From assembly GCF_024519155.1 (NCBI RefSeq), contig NZ_JANIFJ010000004.1, positions 1-64,000 of the forward strand: a DNA stretch of 64,000 bases, written 5' to 3'. The notes beneath the pieces were generated by a model, which saw nothing but the letters and a program-made list of their open reading frames with translations, was not told the DNA's origin and made no database searches. The stretch's first letter is position 1. Each line of letters begins with the position of its first letter. Positions 18,095 through 26,689 of the stretch are shown here, piece after piece. Both the position numbers and the translations under genes were made by a program. Source of the DNA: Mangrovibrevibacter kandeliae (GTDB taxonomy: Bacteria; Pseudomonadota; Alphaproteobacteria; Rhizobiales; Rhizobiaceae).

Positions 18095-19095
18095 GTCAGA
18101 TCGCTCCGAGAGGAGGTTTGGATGGATGCCGCGGCGAGAGGCGGTGCCTTCCAGCAGCGCACCAGCCCGCCGCCCGCGGCGTCGGTCAGGAGCTGCGGGG
18201 TCTCGCATCGCGGCTCGGCGAACCGGCAGCGGCTGGCGAAGCGGCAGCCGTCGATGACGGCGTAGGGATCGGGCATCTCGCCTCCGAGCGCGACGCGGGG
18301 TTCGCCGCGCCGTCGGGCGATGTCCGGGACGGCCTCCATGAGACCGGCGGTGTAGGGGTGCTGCGGCTGGTCGAAGAGCCGGTCGACCGGTGCGAGCTCG
18401 ACCACCTCGCCGAGATACATCACCGCGACCCGGTCGCAGAGATGCCGAATGACCTGCATGTCATGCGAGATGAAGAGGATCGTGATGCCGGTGTCGGCCG
18501 AGAGCCGCTGCAGCAGGTTGATGATCTGTGCCTGTACGGAGGCGTCGAGGGCGGAAACCGGCTCGTCGGCGACGAGGATCTGCGGGCGCGGGCACAGGGC
18601 GCGGGCGATGGACACGCGCTGTCGCTGGCCGCCGGACAGCGCGTGCGGATACTTGTCCGCCGTCTCCGCCGGCAGGCCGACGCGCCGCAGCGCCTCGCCG
18701 GCTTCGGCGCGCCGCTCCGCGGCCGACAGGTCGCGGTGGTAGTGGGCAACGACTTCCTCGAGGAGCGCCCCGATCGTCATCCGCGGGTTCAGCGACGAAT
18801 ACGGGTCCTGGAACACCATCTGGATCCGTCCGGCGGGATCGGGCCCCTGCATCGGAGTGCCATCGAACAGGACCGCGCCCTCATCGGCCGCCTGCAGGCC
18901 GACGGCGAGCCGGGCCAGCGTGCTCTTGCCGCAGCCGGACTCGCCGACGATGCCGAGGGTCTCGCCGCGGTCGACGCTGAGATCGACGTGATGCACCGCC
19001 CGGAGCACGGCCGGTGGTCGGCGCAGGACGGCGTCGGCGAGGCTGCGGCGGGCCGGGAAGTGCCGCGACACGTCGCGGAACTCGAGGAGGGTCAT
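18091..19095 (-). CDS. Peptide ABC transporter ATPase, OppF/DppF type
   Basis: A 334-residue ATP-binding subunit. Walker A is GESGCGKST, the Q-loop is MVFQDPYSSLNP, the signature is LSGGQRQRV, Walker B is ILVADEPVSALD, and the switch histidine is in FISHDM. The C-terminal oligopeptide-transporter extension has the paired cysteines CRFASRCRF that bind a metal cluster in known family members. It overlaps the upstream OppD-type gene and the downstream hydrolase gene by ATGA, so the operon is translationally coupled here. Confidence 0.93.
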   Translation of the reverse strand: MTLLEFRDVSRHFPARRSLADAVLRRPPAVLRAVHHVDLSVDRGETLGIVGESGCGKSTLARLAVGLQAADEGAVLFDGTPMQGPDPAGRIQMVFQDPYSSLNPRMTIGALLEEVVAHYHRDLSAAERRAEAGEALRRVGLPAETADKYPHALSGGQRQRVSIARALCPRPQILVADEPVSALDASVQAQIINLLQRLSADTGITILFISHDMQVIRHLCDRVAVMYLGEVVELAPVDRLFDQPQHPYTAGLMEAVPDIARRRGEPRVALGGEMPDPYAVIDGCRFASRCRFAEPRCETPQLLTDAAGGGLVRCWKAPPLAAASIQTSSRSDLT

Positions 19096-20075
19096 CGCAC
19101 ACCTTCCAGGAGGCAGGCGTCGGCGTGCAGCGGCGCGGCGCGGTCGTGCAGCATCAGCGGCGGCGGCGGTCCGGCGCGGCAGACCTCCGCGGCCTGCGGG
19201 CAGCGCGGCGCGAAGCGACAGCCGGGCGGCGGGGCCGTCAGGCTCGGCGGCGTGCCTTCGATCGGCGCCAACGGCTTGCCGCGCATCGCGCGGGAGGGCA
19301 GGGCCGAGAGCAGGGCGCGCGTGTAGGGATGACGGGGCGAAGCGAGAACGGTCGCCGTCGAACCGGTCTCGACGAAGCGTCCGCCATACATGACCGCGAC
19401 GCGGTCGCAGATCTCGGCGACGACTCCGAGATCGTGGGTCACCAGGATGATCGCCGTTCCGGTGGCGGCGCAGCGTTCGAGGAGCAGGCGCAGGATCTGG
19501 TCCTGGACGGTGACGTCGAGGGCCGTCGTCGGCTCGTCGGCGATGATCAGGCGCGGCCGCAGCGCCAGCGCCATCGCGATCACGACCCGCTGGCGAAGCC
19601 CGCCGGAGAGCTCGTGCGGCCAGGCATCCAGCCGCCGCTCCGGCGAGGTGACATGGACGTCGCGCAGGAGCTGGAGCGCGATCGCGCGCGCCTCGCGCCG
19701 CGACACCCTCCGATGACGCTCGACCACCTCCGCGATCTGCCGTCCGATGCGCATGGTGGGGTTGAGCGCCGTCAGCGGGTCCTGGAAGATGAAGGCGACG
19801 TCCCGGCCGCGGATCCGGGCGAGCTCGCGTTCGGGCAGGGTCGCAAGGTCGCCACTGCCGTCGAGGCGAACGGAGCCGCCGGCGATGCGGGCGTCGGCGC
19901 CGCCGAAGAGGCGGACGATGGACCGGCAGGTCGCCGACTTGCCGCAGCCGCTTTCCCCGACGATGCCGAAGATCTCGCCGGCATTGACGTCGAAGCTGAC
20001 GCCGTCGACCGCCCGCGCGGTTCCGCCGGGGCCATGGAATTCGGTGACAAGGTTCTGGACCGACAAGAGCGCCAT
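19092..20075 (-). CDS. Peptide ABC transporter ATPase, OppD/DppD type
   Basis: A 327-residue ATP-binding subunit that pairs with the OppF-type one. Walker A is GESGCGKSA, the Q-loop is AFIFQDPLTALNP, the signature is LSGGLRQRV, Walker B is LIIADEPTTALD, and the H-loop is LVTHDLG. The C-terminal extension has PGCRFAPRC with the usual cysteines. The ATG before ALLSVQNL is the family start; the frame is open upstream into the permease gene. Two bases separate it from the permease stop. Confidence 0.93.
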   Translation of the reverse strand: MALLSVQNLVTEFHGPGGTARAVDGVSFDVNAGEIFGIVGESGCGKSATCRSIVRLFGGADARIAGGSVRLDGSGDLATLPERELARIRGRDVAFIFQDPLTALNPTMRIGRQIAEVVERHRRVSRREARAIALQLLRDVHVTSPERRLDAWPHELSGGLRQRVVIAMALALRPRLIIADEPTTALDVTVQDQILRLLLERCAATGTAIILVTHDLGVVAEICDRVAVMYGGRFVETGSTATVLASPRHPYTRALLSALPSRAMRGKPLAPIEGTPPSLTAPPPGCRFAPRCPQAAEVCRAGPPPPLMLHDRAAPLHADACLLEGVR

Positions 20076-20077
20076 GA

Positions 20078-20902
20078 TCAGCCCCTTGGTTGCAGGGCGG
20101 CGGCGAGGCCCTCGCCGAGCAGCGCGAAGGCGACGCCGACGAAGGCGATCGCAAGGCCCGGGAAAATCGTCATCCACGGCGCATCCCGCATGTAGTCGAC
20201 GCTCTCGACGATCAGGAGACCCCATTCGGGGGCCGGCGGCTGGACGCCGAGGCCGAAGAAGGACAGCGCAGCGACCGCCTGCACCGTGAGCACCAGATCG
20301 GACATCGAGTAGACGATGGCCGGCGTCACCGCGTTCGGGAGGATGTGCCGGAGCATCGTGCGCGCCGGGCCGAACCGCAGGATGCTCAGCGCCTGGACAT
20401 ATTCGAGCCGCGCGATGACCAGGGTCTCACCGCGGACGATGCGCGCATAGCCGATCCAGTTCACCAGGAAGAAGGCGATGTAGAGATTGCCCTCGCCGGG
20501 GCCGAGGACGCCGACGATGGTGAGAACGAGGACGTAGAAGGGAAAGGCCCAGACCACGTCGGTGAGCCGCATCAGCGCGACGTCGATCCAGCCGCCGAAA
20601 TATCCGGCGCACAGCCCGACGAGGATCCCGAGGAGCATGGGCCCGAACACGCAGGTGGTGGCCAGCCGGAGGTCGTAGGCGGCTCCCGCGAGGACGCGGG
20701 TGAAGATGTCGCGGCCGAAATTGTCGGTGCCGAACCAGTGCGTCGCATCCGGCGGCAGCAGGGCGTTGCCGAAGTCGAGCGCATAGGGATCGTAGGGCGA
20801 GACCAGCGGCGTCGCCACCACCGCGATCAGCAGCGCGAGGAGCATGACGAGGCCGCCGAGTCCCGCGGGACTGCGGAGCAGACGGTGGAGCATGGGCTTC
20901 AC
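20078..20902 (-). CDS. Peptide ABC transporter permease, DppC type
   Basis: A 274-residue inner-membrane permease with six hydrophobic segments. It has HWFGTDNFGRDIFTRVL in the N-terminal loop, characteristic of OppC/DppC subunits, and the EAA-type cytoplasmic loop around EYVQALSILRFGPARTMLRHILPN. A GTG overlapping the DppB stop (GTGA) is taken as the start; an ATG nine bases further in is the alternative. It ends two bases before the OppD-type gene. Confidence 0.92.
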   Translation of the reverse strand: MKPMLHRLLRSPAGLGGLVMLLALLIAVVATPLVSPYDPYALDFGNALLPPDATHWFGTDNFGRDIFTRVLAGAAYDLRLATTCVFGPMLLGILVGLCAGYFGGWIDVALMRLTDVVWAFPFYVLVLTIVGVLGPGEGNLYIAFFLVNWIGYARIVRGETLVIARLEYVQALSILRFGPARTMLRHILPNAVTPAIVYSMSDLVLTVQAVAALSFFGLGVQPPAPEWGLLIVESVDYMRDAPWMTIFPGLAIAFVGVAFALLGEGLAAALQPRG

Positions 20903-21834
20903 GTCAGCCTCGCTCTCGGGTCGGCAAGGGCATAGGCGATGTCGGTGAGGAGATTGACGAGAACGACGAGGACGGCGAAGCACACCGTCAGCCCGCGGAT
21001 GACCGGGAAGTCACGCGCCTGGATCGCGTCGACGAGCAGGCCGCCGAGGCCGGGCACGGCGAAGATCTTCTCGACCACGACCGTGCCGCCGATGATCCAG
21101 CTGACCCGCACGCCGATGACCGAGATGGTCGAGATCAGGCTGTTGCGCAGGATGTGGCGGCGGAACACCTGGCTCGCGCTGAGGCCCTTGGCGCGGGCGG
21201 TGTCGACATAGTCCGCCTTCATCGTGTCGATGAGCGTCGCGCGGAGGCTCTGCTCGATCAGCGCGGCGGTCGACAGGCCGACGACGAGCGCCGGAAGGAA
21301 CAGCCGGTGCAGGTTCTGGAGCACGCCGGTGCCGAGACCGCCGGTCGGAAACAGGCCAAGCCGCAGTGACGCCTCGAGGATCAGCACGAAGCACAGCCAG
21401 AACGGCGGCATGGCGAGGAGAAGCACGAACAGCTGGCGGATCAGGACGTCGGCCAGGCGCCCTCGCCGGAGCGCCGCGAGAATCGCGAAGGGCAGCGCGA
21501 TGGCAAGGCCGATGCAGGTGGAATAGAGCGCCAGCGCCAGGGTGACCGGCAGGCGCTCCAGCACCAGTCGCGACACCGGCAGCTTGTAGAACAGCGAGAA
21601 GCCGAAGCTGCCGGTGGCGCAGTCGCGGAGGAAGATGAGGTACTGTTGCCAGAGCGGCAGATCGAGGCCCCACAGCCGGCGCATGGCCGCAAGGTCCTCG
21701 GCGCTCGCCCGGGTGCCCATCGCATGCTCCACCGGATCGCCCGGCATGACCTGCAGGAGCAGGAAGCTGAGGATCGTGATCCCGAACAGCACCGGCACGA
21801 GCATCATCACACGCTGGAGGATCAATCGGAGCAT
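20899..21834 (-). CDS. Peptide ABC transporter permease, DppB type
   Basis: A 311-residue inner-membrane permease. The N-terminus MLRLILQRVMMLVPVLFGIT and the MPGDPVE loop are diagnostic of DppB/OppB. The EAA loop is DYVDTARAKGLSASQVFRRHI, followed by the usual GTVVVEKIFAVPGLG. It forms the transmembrane channel with the DppC-type subunit. The binding-protein gene ends 44 bases upstream. Confidence 0.93.
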   Translation of the reverse strand: MLRLILQRVMMLVPVLFGITILSFLLLQVMPGDPVEHAMGTRASAEDLAAMRRLWGLDLPLWQQYLIFLRDCATGSFGFSLFYKLPVSRLVLERLPVTLALALYSTCIGLAIALPFAILAALRRGRLADVLIRQLFVLLLAMPPFWLCFVLILEASLRLGLFPTGGLGTGVLQNLHRLFLPALVVGLSTAALIEQSLRATLIDTMKADYVDTARAKGLSASQVFRRHILRNSLISTISVIGVRVSWIIGGTVVVEKIFAVPGLGGLLVDAIQARDFPVIRGLTVCFAVLVVLVNLLTDIAYALADPRARLT

Positions 21835-21878
21835 GATCGAGACCGGTCCTCGTGACCAGCGCTTTCGGACGCGTCGCG

Positions 21879-23393
21879 TCAGTCGGCGAAGGTGACGTCC
21901 TCGAGACGGAAGTTCGACGTCGGCAGGATCTCGAAGCCCTTGACGTCGTCATGCACCGCCCAGGCGGACGCGGGGTGGTAGAGGAAGATGTCCGGCGCGC
22001 CTTCCTTGAACAGGCGGATCATCTCTTGGAACTGCTGGCCGCGTTTGTCGCCGTCGACGGTCGATCGCTCTTCGGCATAGAGCGCGTTCAGCTGCTCGTT
22101 CTTCCACTGCGTGTGGTAGGCGTTCGCCCGCTCGGGATTGACCGCGAGGAAGCCGATCAGCTGGTCGGGGTCGATGGTATCGGAGGTCGCGAAGCTCAGC
22201 GCCGTCTCGTAGTTGCCGGCCTTGGTGGTCTCCCACATGGTGCCACCCTCGATCATCTGGATGTCGATCTTGACGCCCACGGCGCCGAGCATGGCCTGCA
22301 GGGCGACGGCGACGTTGCGGTGGGCGGCGTTGCTGGAGTTGACGAGCATGGTGGTGCTGAAGCCGTTGCCGAGGCCGGCCTCGGCCAGCAGCGCCTTCGC
22401 CTTCGCCGGATCGTAGGGATAGGGCTCCAGGCCCGGATCGGCATAGGCCATCACCGGCATGGCGGTCGCCGCCACCTTGCCGGCGCCGTAGAGGACGCCT
22501 TTGATCAGTCCTTCCTTGTCGACCGCGTAGTTCAGCGCCTGACGAACCTTCTCCTGGTCGAACGGGGGCTTGGTGGTGTTGAGCATGACGAAGTCGCTGC
22601 GATAGGGCACGACCTGGCCGACGCTGATGCCGTCTTTGGCCTCGAGTGCCTTCATCTGGTTCAGCGGCGGATCGAGAATGAGGTCGGATTCGCCCGCCTC
22701 GAGCTTGAGGACGCGGGCCGCTCCCTCGGCCACGATGTCGAGTTCGGCTCCTTCGATGCCGGGCTTGCCCGCCTGCCAGTAGTTCGGGTTGGCGGCAAGG
22801 ACGATCTTCGAGCCGCGCGACCATTGCTTCAGGACGAAGGGACCGGAGCCGACCGGATGCTCGAAGAAGGCATCGCCTTCGGCCTCCAGCTTGGCCTTCG
22901 GCAGGATCGCGGCCGAGAACAGCGCGAGGTTGTTGAAGGCGGGCGTGAACGGCTTGTCCAGCGTCATGACGATCTCGTGGTCGCCCTGGATCTTGAAGCC
23001 GGTGATGGGCCGGAAGAAGCGGCCCCAGTCCGACTTCTCCGATGCGGCGCGACGCAGCGAGTATTCGACGTCCTGGGGCGTCACAGGCGTTCCGTCGGAG
23101 AACTTCGCCTCGCGCAGCTGAAAGGTCAGCGTGAGGCCGTCGGGCGAGACGGTCCAGGATTTGGCCAATCCCGGCTCGAGGCCGGTGCCGGCTTTGTCGG
23201 GCCGGATCAGGGTGTCGTAGATCAGGAGCTGGGTCCAGATCGAGCCGTTGTCGCTGGTGGCGATGGGATCGAAGGACACCGCATCGGTGCCCATGGCAAC
23301 ACGAAGCGTGCGGGCCTCGGCAGAGGCGGACAGGGCAAGGCTCGAGACGGCGAGGCAGCCGGCCAACAGGAACGCCTTCATTCTCTCTCTCAT
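21879..23393 (-). CDS. Periplasmic peptide-binding protein, SBP family 5
   Basis: A 504-residue periplasmic solute-binding protein. Residues 1-27 form a Sec signal peptide (basic MRERMK, then AFLLAGCLAVSSLALSASA, cut near AEA). The mature protein has the family 5 landmarks GLAKSWTVSPDGLTLTFQLR, DGTPVTPQDVEYSL, PVGSGPFVL and VRQALNYAVDKEGL. It delivers substrate to the downstream permeases and is first in an operon of eight frames ending with the flavoenzyme. The bound ligand is unknown; the operon suggests a D-amino-acid peptide or N-blocked compound. Confidence 0.92.
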   Translation of the reverse strand: MRERMKAFLLAGCLAVSSLALSASAEARTLRVAMGTDAVSFDPIATSDNGSIWTQLLIYDTLIRPDKAGTGLEPGLAKSWTVSPDGLTLTFQLREAKFSDGTPVTPQDVEYSLRRAASEKSDWGRFFRPITGFKIQGDHEIVMTLDKPFTPAFNNLALFSAAILPKAKLEAEGDAFFEHPVGSGPFVLKQWSRGSKIVLAANPNYWQAGKPGIEGAELDIVAEGAARVLKLEAGESDLILDPPLNQMKALEAKDGISVGQVVPYRSDFVMLNTTKPPFDQEKVRQALNYAVDKEGLIKGVLYGAGKVAATAMPVMAYADPGLEPYPYDPAKAKALLAEAGLGNGFSTTMLVNSSNAAHRNVAVALQAMLGAVGVKIDIQMIEGGTMWETTKAGNYETALSFATSDTIDPDQLIGFLAVNPERANAYHTQWKNEQLNALYAEERSTVDGDKRGQQFQEMIRLFKEGAPDIFLYHPASAWAVHDDVKGFEILPTSNFRLEDVTFAD

Positions 23394-23477
23394 CGCATTC
23401 TCCTAACGCGCATTGCAGACGATTCTGACGCTTTATTGGGCAGCGGGAAACTTTGTGCTGTGACGCTAGCACGACGA

Positions 23478-23493
23478 ATTTCCGCGCGGTAAT
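23478..23493. promoter_or_regulatory. Candidate LysR-type operator between SBP gene and lysR gene
   Basis: ATTTCCGCGCGGTAAT is a near-perfect palindrome (seven of eight pairs) with the ATT-N10-AAT layout typical of LysR-family recognition sites. It lies 85 bases before the binding-protein start and 35 before the divergent regulator start, so one protein could control both. Confidence 0.6.
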
Positions 23494-23527
23494 AATAACG
23501 CGATGGTGTTCAATCGACTGGCTGATA

Positions 23528-24397
23528 ATGAACCTGCGTGAGCTCGAGCTTTTCGGCACCCTGATGCGTGTCGGCACCACGATCGAGACCGCGCGGGTCC
23601 TGCGCATGTCGCAGCCGAGCGTCAGCGGCCATCTCAAGCGGCTGGAGGCGCGGATCGGCTTCTCGCTGTTCCACCGGGTCGGCAACAGGCTCGAACCCAC
23701 CGCGGAGGCGCATCAGCTCTTCGCGGACGCCGGACCGATCTTTGCGACGCACACGCAGATCCGGGGGCGGCTTGGCGAACTCTCCGTGCAGGCGGTGCGG
23801 CCCGTCGCCATCTCGGCGACACCTGCCGTGGTCGAGGGCTATCTCGGCGCGCTGCTGTCCAGCGCCGGATACGAGGATTGGCAGAAGCGCCTGCATCTTC
23901 GCGTCACGGAGCCGGAGATCGACGTGCGGACCGGCTGGGCGGACATCGGCTTCCAGATGGCGGTCCCTCCCAAGGCGGAGTTCCACACCGAGGAGCTCGC
24001 ACGAATTCCGATGCACGCGGTGTTCCGGCGCCAGCACCCGCTGGCATCCCGCCGGACACTGCGCCTTGCCGACCTCGCCGGTCTTCCCCTGGTCTGCTAC
24101 AATCCAGGCTTCTCGCCTATGGGAGCGGCCATCCGGGATGCGTTCGAGGCACAGGGACTGTCCTACGACCCCAGCTGCATCGTGCCCTTCTCCTCCACCG
24201 TGTGCCATCTCGTCGAAACCTGCGGCGGGCTCGGCATCATCGACGAGCTGACGGTCTCGCGCCTGCGCTCCCCGGAGCTGCTCACCCGGCCGGTGATCGA
24301 TATTCCGACCCTGGGGCTGATGGCCTTCCATCGACGCAACGAGCCGCTTCGCGCCGCCGTGCACGATCTGCTCGAGGCGCTCCTCAGACGCGGCTGA
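23528..24397 (+). CDS. LysR-type regulator of the divergent peptide operon
   Basis: A 289-residue LysR-family protein. The N-terminal helix-turn-helix is at about residues 3-60 (TTIETARVLRMSQPSVSGHLKRLE) and a periplasmic-binding-like effector domain follows. The ATG before NLRELELFG matches the family start; upstream codons in the frame do not. Transcribed away from the importer operon with a palindrome between them, it is the likely activator or repressor of that operon. The inducer is unknown. Confidence 0.9.
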   Translation: MNLRELELFGTLMRVGTTIETARVLRMSQPSVSGHLKRLEARIGFSLFHRVGNRLEPTAEAHQLFADAGPIFATHTQIRGRLGELSVQAVRPVAISATPAVVEGYLGALLSSAGYEDWQKRLHLRVTEPEIDVRTGWADIGFQMAVPPKAEFHTEELARIPMHAVFRRQHPLASRRTLRLADLAGLPLVCYNPGFSPMGAAIRDAFEAQGLSYDPSCIVPFSSTVCHLVETCGGLGIIDELTVSRLRSPELLTRPVIDIPTLGLMAFHRRNEPLRAAVHDLLEALLRRG

Positions 24398-24830
24398 GGC
24401 CTCGCCGGCGCATCCTGTGGAGCGGCGACGAGGCCTGCGGCCCATCCCGGAGCGGCGGACCGGGTCGAGTCGAGACGTCGGGATCGTTGCGCGGCACGGT
24501 CGGATGCTCAGTCCGGCAACGACAGCCCGCAGGATCCTTCCGTCGCGGTCGACGAGCCACCGCCGCAGGCGCCGTTCGTCGACCTCTGGTTCTACGAGGT
24601 GCCGGTGCATGCCGACATCCCGCACCTCGATGTCGTCATTCTCGATCGTCCGGACGCCGTGTCGTCGCTGATGAAGGCAAGGCGCAGCGGCGAGATCGGC
24701 TCTGCGGCGTGGCCGCCGCCATCGGATGCAACGGGGGCCGATATTTCGAGAAGCGCCTAGAACGCTTAGCTCCATCGCGCCGCTGCCGGTCTGTCTCCCC
24801 CGCTATGACCTCAGTCTTCTGTCGAGCGGA
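24398..24830. other. Gap with a possible orphan coding fragment
   Basis: No complete gene. A plus-strand frame ending in a stop at 24758-24760 reads protein-like for at least 80 codons (including PFVDLWFYEVPVHADIPHLD and VVILDRPDAVSSLMKARRSG) but has no convincing ATG or ribosome site. I do not recognise it. It may be the rest of a lost gene between the LysR and GntR loci. Confidence 0.3.
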
Positions 24831-24866
24831 TCGCATGCGATTTCACCAATAAAGTGCATGCGATCG
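24831..24866. promoter_or_regulatory. Candidate GntR operator pair upstream of the gntR gene
   Basis: Two GCATGC cores lie 17 bases apart: tcgcatgcga (24831-24840, a perfect palindrome) and aagtgcatgcgatc (24852-24865). A third copy, aagtgcatgca, lies at 25748-25758 before the binding-protein gene. A motif shared by the regulator and its neighbour suggests autoregulation plus control of the transport operon. Confidence 0.5.
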
Positions 24867-24938
24867 TGGCGGTGAAGCGATTGAGATAGAGGGCTCTGGA
24901 CTGCTAGCGTCGCCCACACGAGCGAATGAGTCTTGAGC

Positions 24939-25700
24939 ATGGATTTCTCCGATCGCGCGTCGATCATCTGCCGGGCCATCCGCCGCGCGATCCTCGAGCA
25001 GGCGTTGTCTCCGGGCGACAAGCTGCCGGAGGACACGCTCGGCGAACGGTTCGGCGTCAGTCGCACCATCGCGCGGCACGCGCTCGGCCAACTCGCCTCC
25101 GAGGGGCTGGTCGAGCTCCGCCGGAACCGCATCGCGCTCGTCGCGACGCCGTCCTTCGAGGAAGCGCGGGACGAATTCGACATCCGCCGCGAACTGGAGC
25201 GCCTCGTGGTGCGGGCCTTGTGCGGCCGGCTCAGCGCATCGCAGATCGAGGAGCTGACGGCTCACGTCGCCGGCGAGGAGGCGGCGCGGGGCGGATCGGA
25301 GGCCAACTCCATCCGTCTCGCCACCGAGTTTCACGTCAAGCTCGCCGAGATGACGGGAAAGCCGACGCTGACCCGTTACGTGCGCGAGATCGCCTACCGG
25401 TCCAGCCTGTCGCTGGCGACCTTCGGCCGGCCGCATTCCCCCGACTGCGCGATCTCCGAACATCGTGCGGTCATCGAGGCGGTGGCCGCCGGCGATGCGG
25501 AGCGCGCCGCCGCTCTGATGGCCGAGCACCTCGACCAGGTCGCGGCTCGCGCCTTCCTGAAGGCGCGGCCGTCCCGCGGCGACTTGATGGAGGTTCTCGC
25601 CCCCTACGCGGATGCGGAGCGCCCCGGCCTCGGCGCACGTGCCGGCCGCGAGACGGAAAAGACCGCGCAGCCGCAGAGCCGGCGACCGAAGCACGCCTGA
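24939..25700 (+). CDS. GntR-family regulator, FadR/FCD subfamily
   Basis: A 253-residue regulator. The winged helix at about 8-72 has the GntR pattern IRRAILEQALSPGDKLPEDTL and LGERFGVSRTIARHALGQL. The helical FCD ligand domain (about 80-225) has the metal-binding residues D/H in FDIRRELE, TEFHVKLAEM and SEHRAVIEA. It has an unusually polar C-terminal tail after residue 225. A TTG two codons upstream is possible, but ATG is preferred. It precedes an amino acid importer, aminotransferase and hydantoinase, which it probably controls. Confidence 0.9.
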   Translation: MDFSDRASIICRAIRRAILEQALSPGDKLPEDTLGERFGVSRTIARHALGQLASEGLVELRRNRIALVATPSFEEARDEFDIRRELERLVVRALCGRLSASQIEELTAHVAGEEAARGGSEANSIRLATEFHVKLAEMTGKPTLTRYVREIAYRSSLSLATFGRPHSPDCAISEHRAVIEAVAAGDAERAAALMAEHLDQVAARAFLKARPSRGDLMEVLAPYADAERPGLGARAGRETEKTAQPQSRRPKHA

Positions 25701-25747
25701 AATTTCCGCTTGCGCGACGCGCCATCCTCCGTGCAGTCTGATCGAAG

Positions 25748-25758
25748 AAGTGCATGCA
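25748..25758. promoter_or_regulatory. Third TGCATGC motif, before the amino acid SBP gene
   Basis: aagtgcatgca repeats the motif found twice upstream of the GntR gene and sits 86 bases before the binding-protein start, a plausible operator position. Confidence 0.45.
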
Positions 25759-25843
25759 AGTGTAATGCTCAATCGTTGGGCATTGCCCGCTTCGAAAGGC
25801 GGCACTTTCTCCAGGTCAACCGCATCGTCGAAAGGACAGGATC

Positions 25844-26629
25844 ATGTTCGCCAAGACATTAGCCGCCGTCTTGATGGCCGCCGCCGCCATCGCCGTCCCC
25901 GCCAGCGCCAAGACGCTGAACGTCGGGGCGAATGTCGGGAACGTCCCGTGGGAGTTCCAGGACGAGAAGGGCGATACCGTCGGCTTCGAGATCGAGCTGG
26001 TGAAGGAAGTCGCCAAGCGCATCGGCTACGACGACGTGAACATCGAGAACATCCCCTTCAACGGCCTGTTCTCCGCCGTGCAGTCCGGGCGGATCGACGC
26101 GGCCGTGTCCTCGATCACCATCACCAAGAAGCGGCTGGAGTCGGTATCCTTCGCCCAGCCGTACTACGACAGCGACCAGTCGCTCTCGGCTCTGAAGTCC
26201 TCCGGCATCCAGGGGCTGAAGGACCTGTCGGGCAAGACGGTCGGCGTCGATACCGGCTCCACCGGCGACATGTGGGCGACCGAGCACCAGAAGGAGTACG
26301 GGATCAGCGACATCCGCCGCTTCGAAGGCCTCGCGCCGGCCATGCTTGATCTCGGCAACGGCGGCATCGACGGCTACATCTCCGACATCCCGGCGGTCGC
26401 CTACTACATCAAGGACAAGCCGCAATTTGCAGTGGTGGAGCGCATCAAGACGGGCGAGCAGTATTCGATCATGTTCGCCAAGGACTTGCCGCTGGCTGCC
26501 GAAGCGACCAAGGCGATCTCCGCCATGAAGAAGGAAGGTTTCGTCGCCGACCTCCACGAGAAGTGGTTCGGCTCCAAGCCGGACGCCTCGACGTCGACGG
26601 CGATGGACGCCGACCAGCCGAAGCTCTGA
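25844..26629 (+). CDS. Polar amino acid ABC transporter binding protein, SBP family 3
   Basis: A 261-residue periplasmic binding protein. The signal peptide is about residues 1-22 (ending VPASA, then KTLNVG). The mature part has the family 3 signatures GFEIELVKEVAKRIGY, GRIDAAVSSITITKKRLE, KTVGVDTGSTGDMW and DLHEKWFG. These bind polar amino acids or similar small compounds. The gene is followed by one permease gene but no ATPase gene. Confidence 0.92.
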   Translation: MFAKTLAAVLMAAAAIAVPASAKTLNVGANVGNVPWEFQDEKGDTVGFEIELVKEVAKRIGYDDVNIENIPFNGLFSAVQSGRIDAAVSSITITKKRLESVSFAQPYYDSDQSLSALKSSGIQGLKDLSGKTVGVDTGSTGDMWATEHQKEYGISDIRRFEGLAPAMLDLGNGGIDGYISDIPAVAYYIKDKPQFAVVERIKTGEQYSIMFAKDLPLAAEATKAISAMKKEGFVADLHEKWFGSKPDASTSTAMDADQPKL

Positions 26630-26644
26630 TCCAGGGAGCCTGGA

Positions 26645-26668
26645 GCCGCCGGCCTCGTCGCCGGCGGC
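26645..26668 (+). terminator. Intercistronic hairpin between binding-protein and permease genes
   Basis: gccgccggc and gccggcggc form a perfect 9-bp stem with the 6-base loop ctcgtc, without a T tract. Such hairpins after binding-protein genes typically protect the 5' message and lower permease expression; that role here is inference. Confidence 0.5.
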
Positions 26669-26689
26669 CTTCACGGGTGAGGCGCTCGC

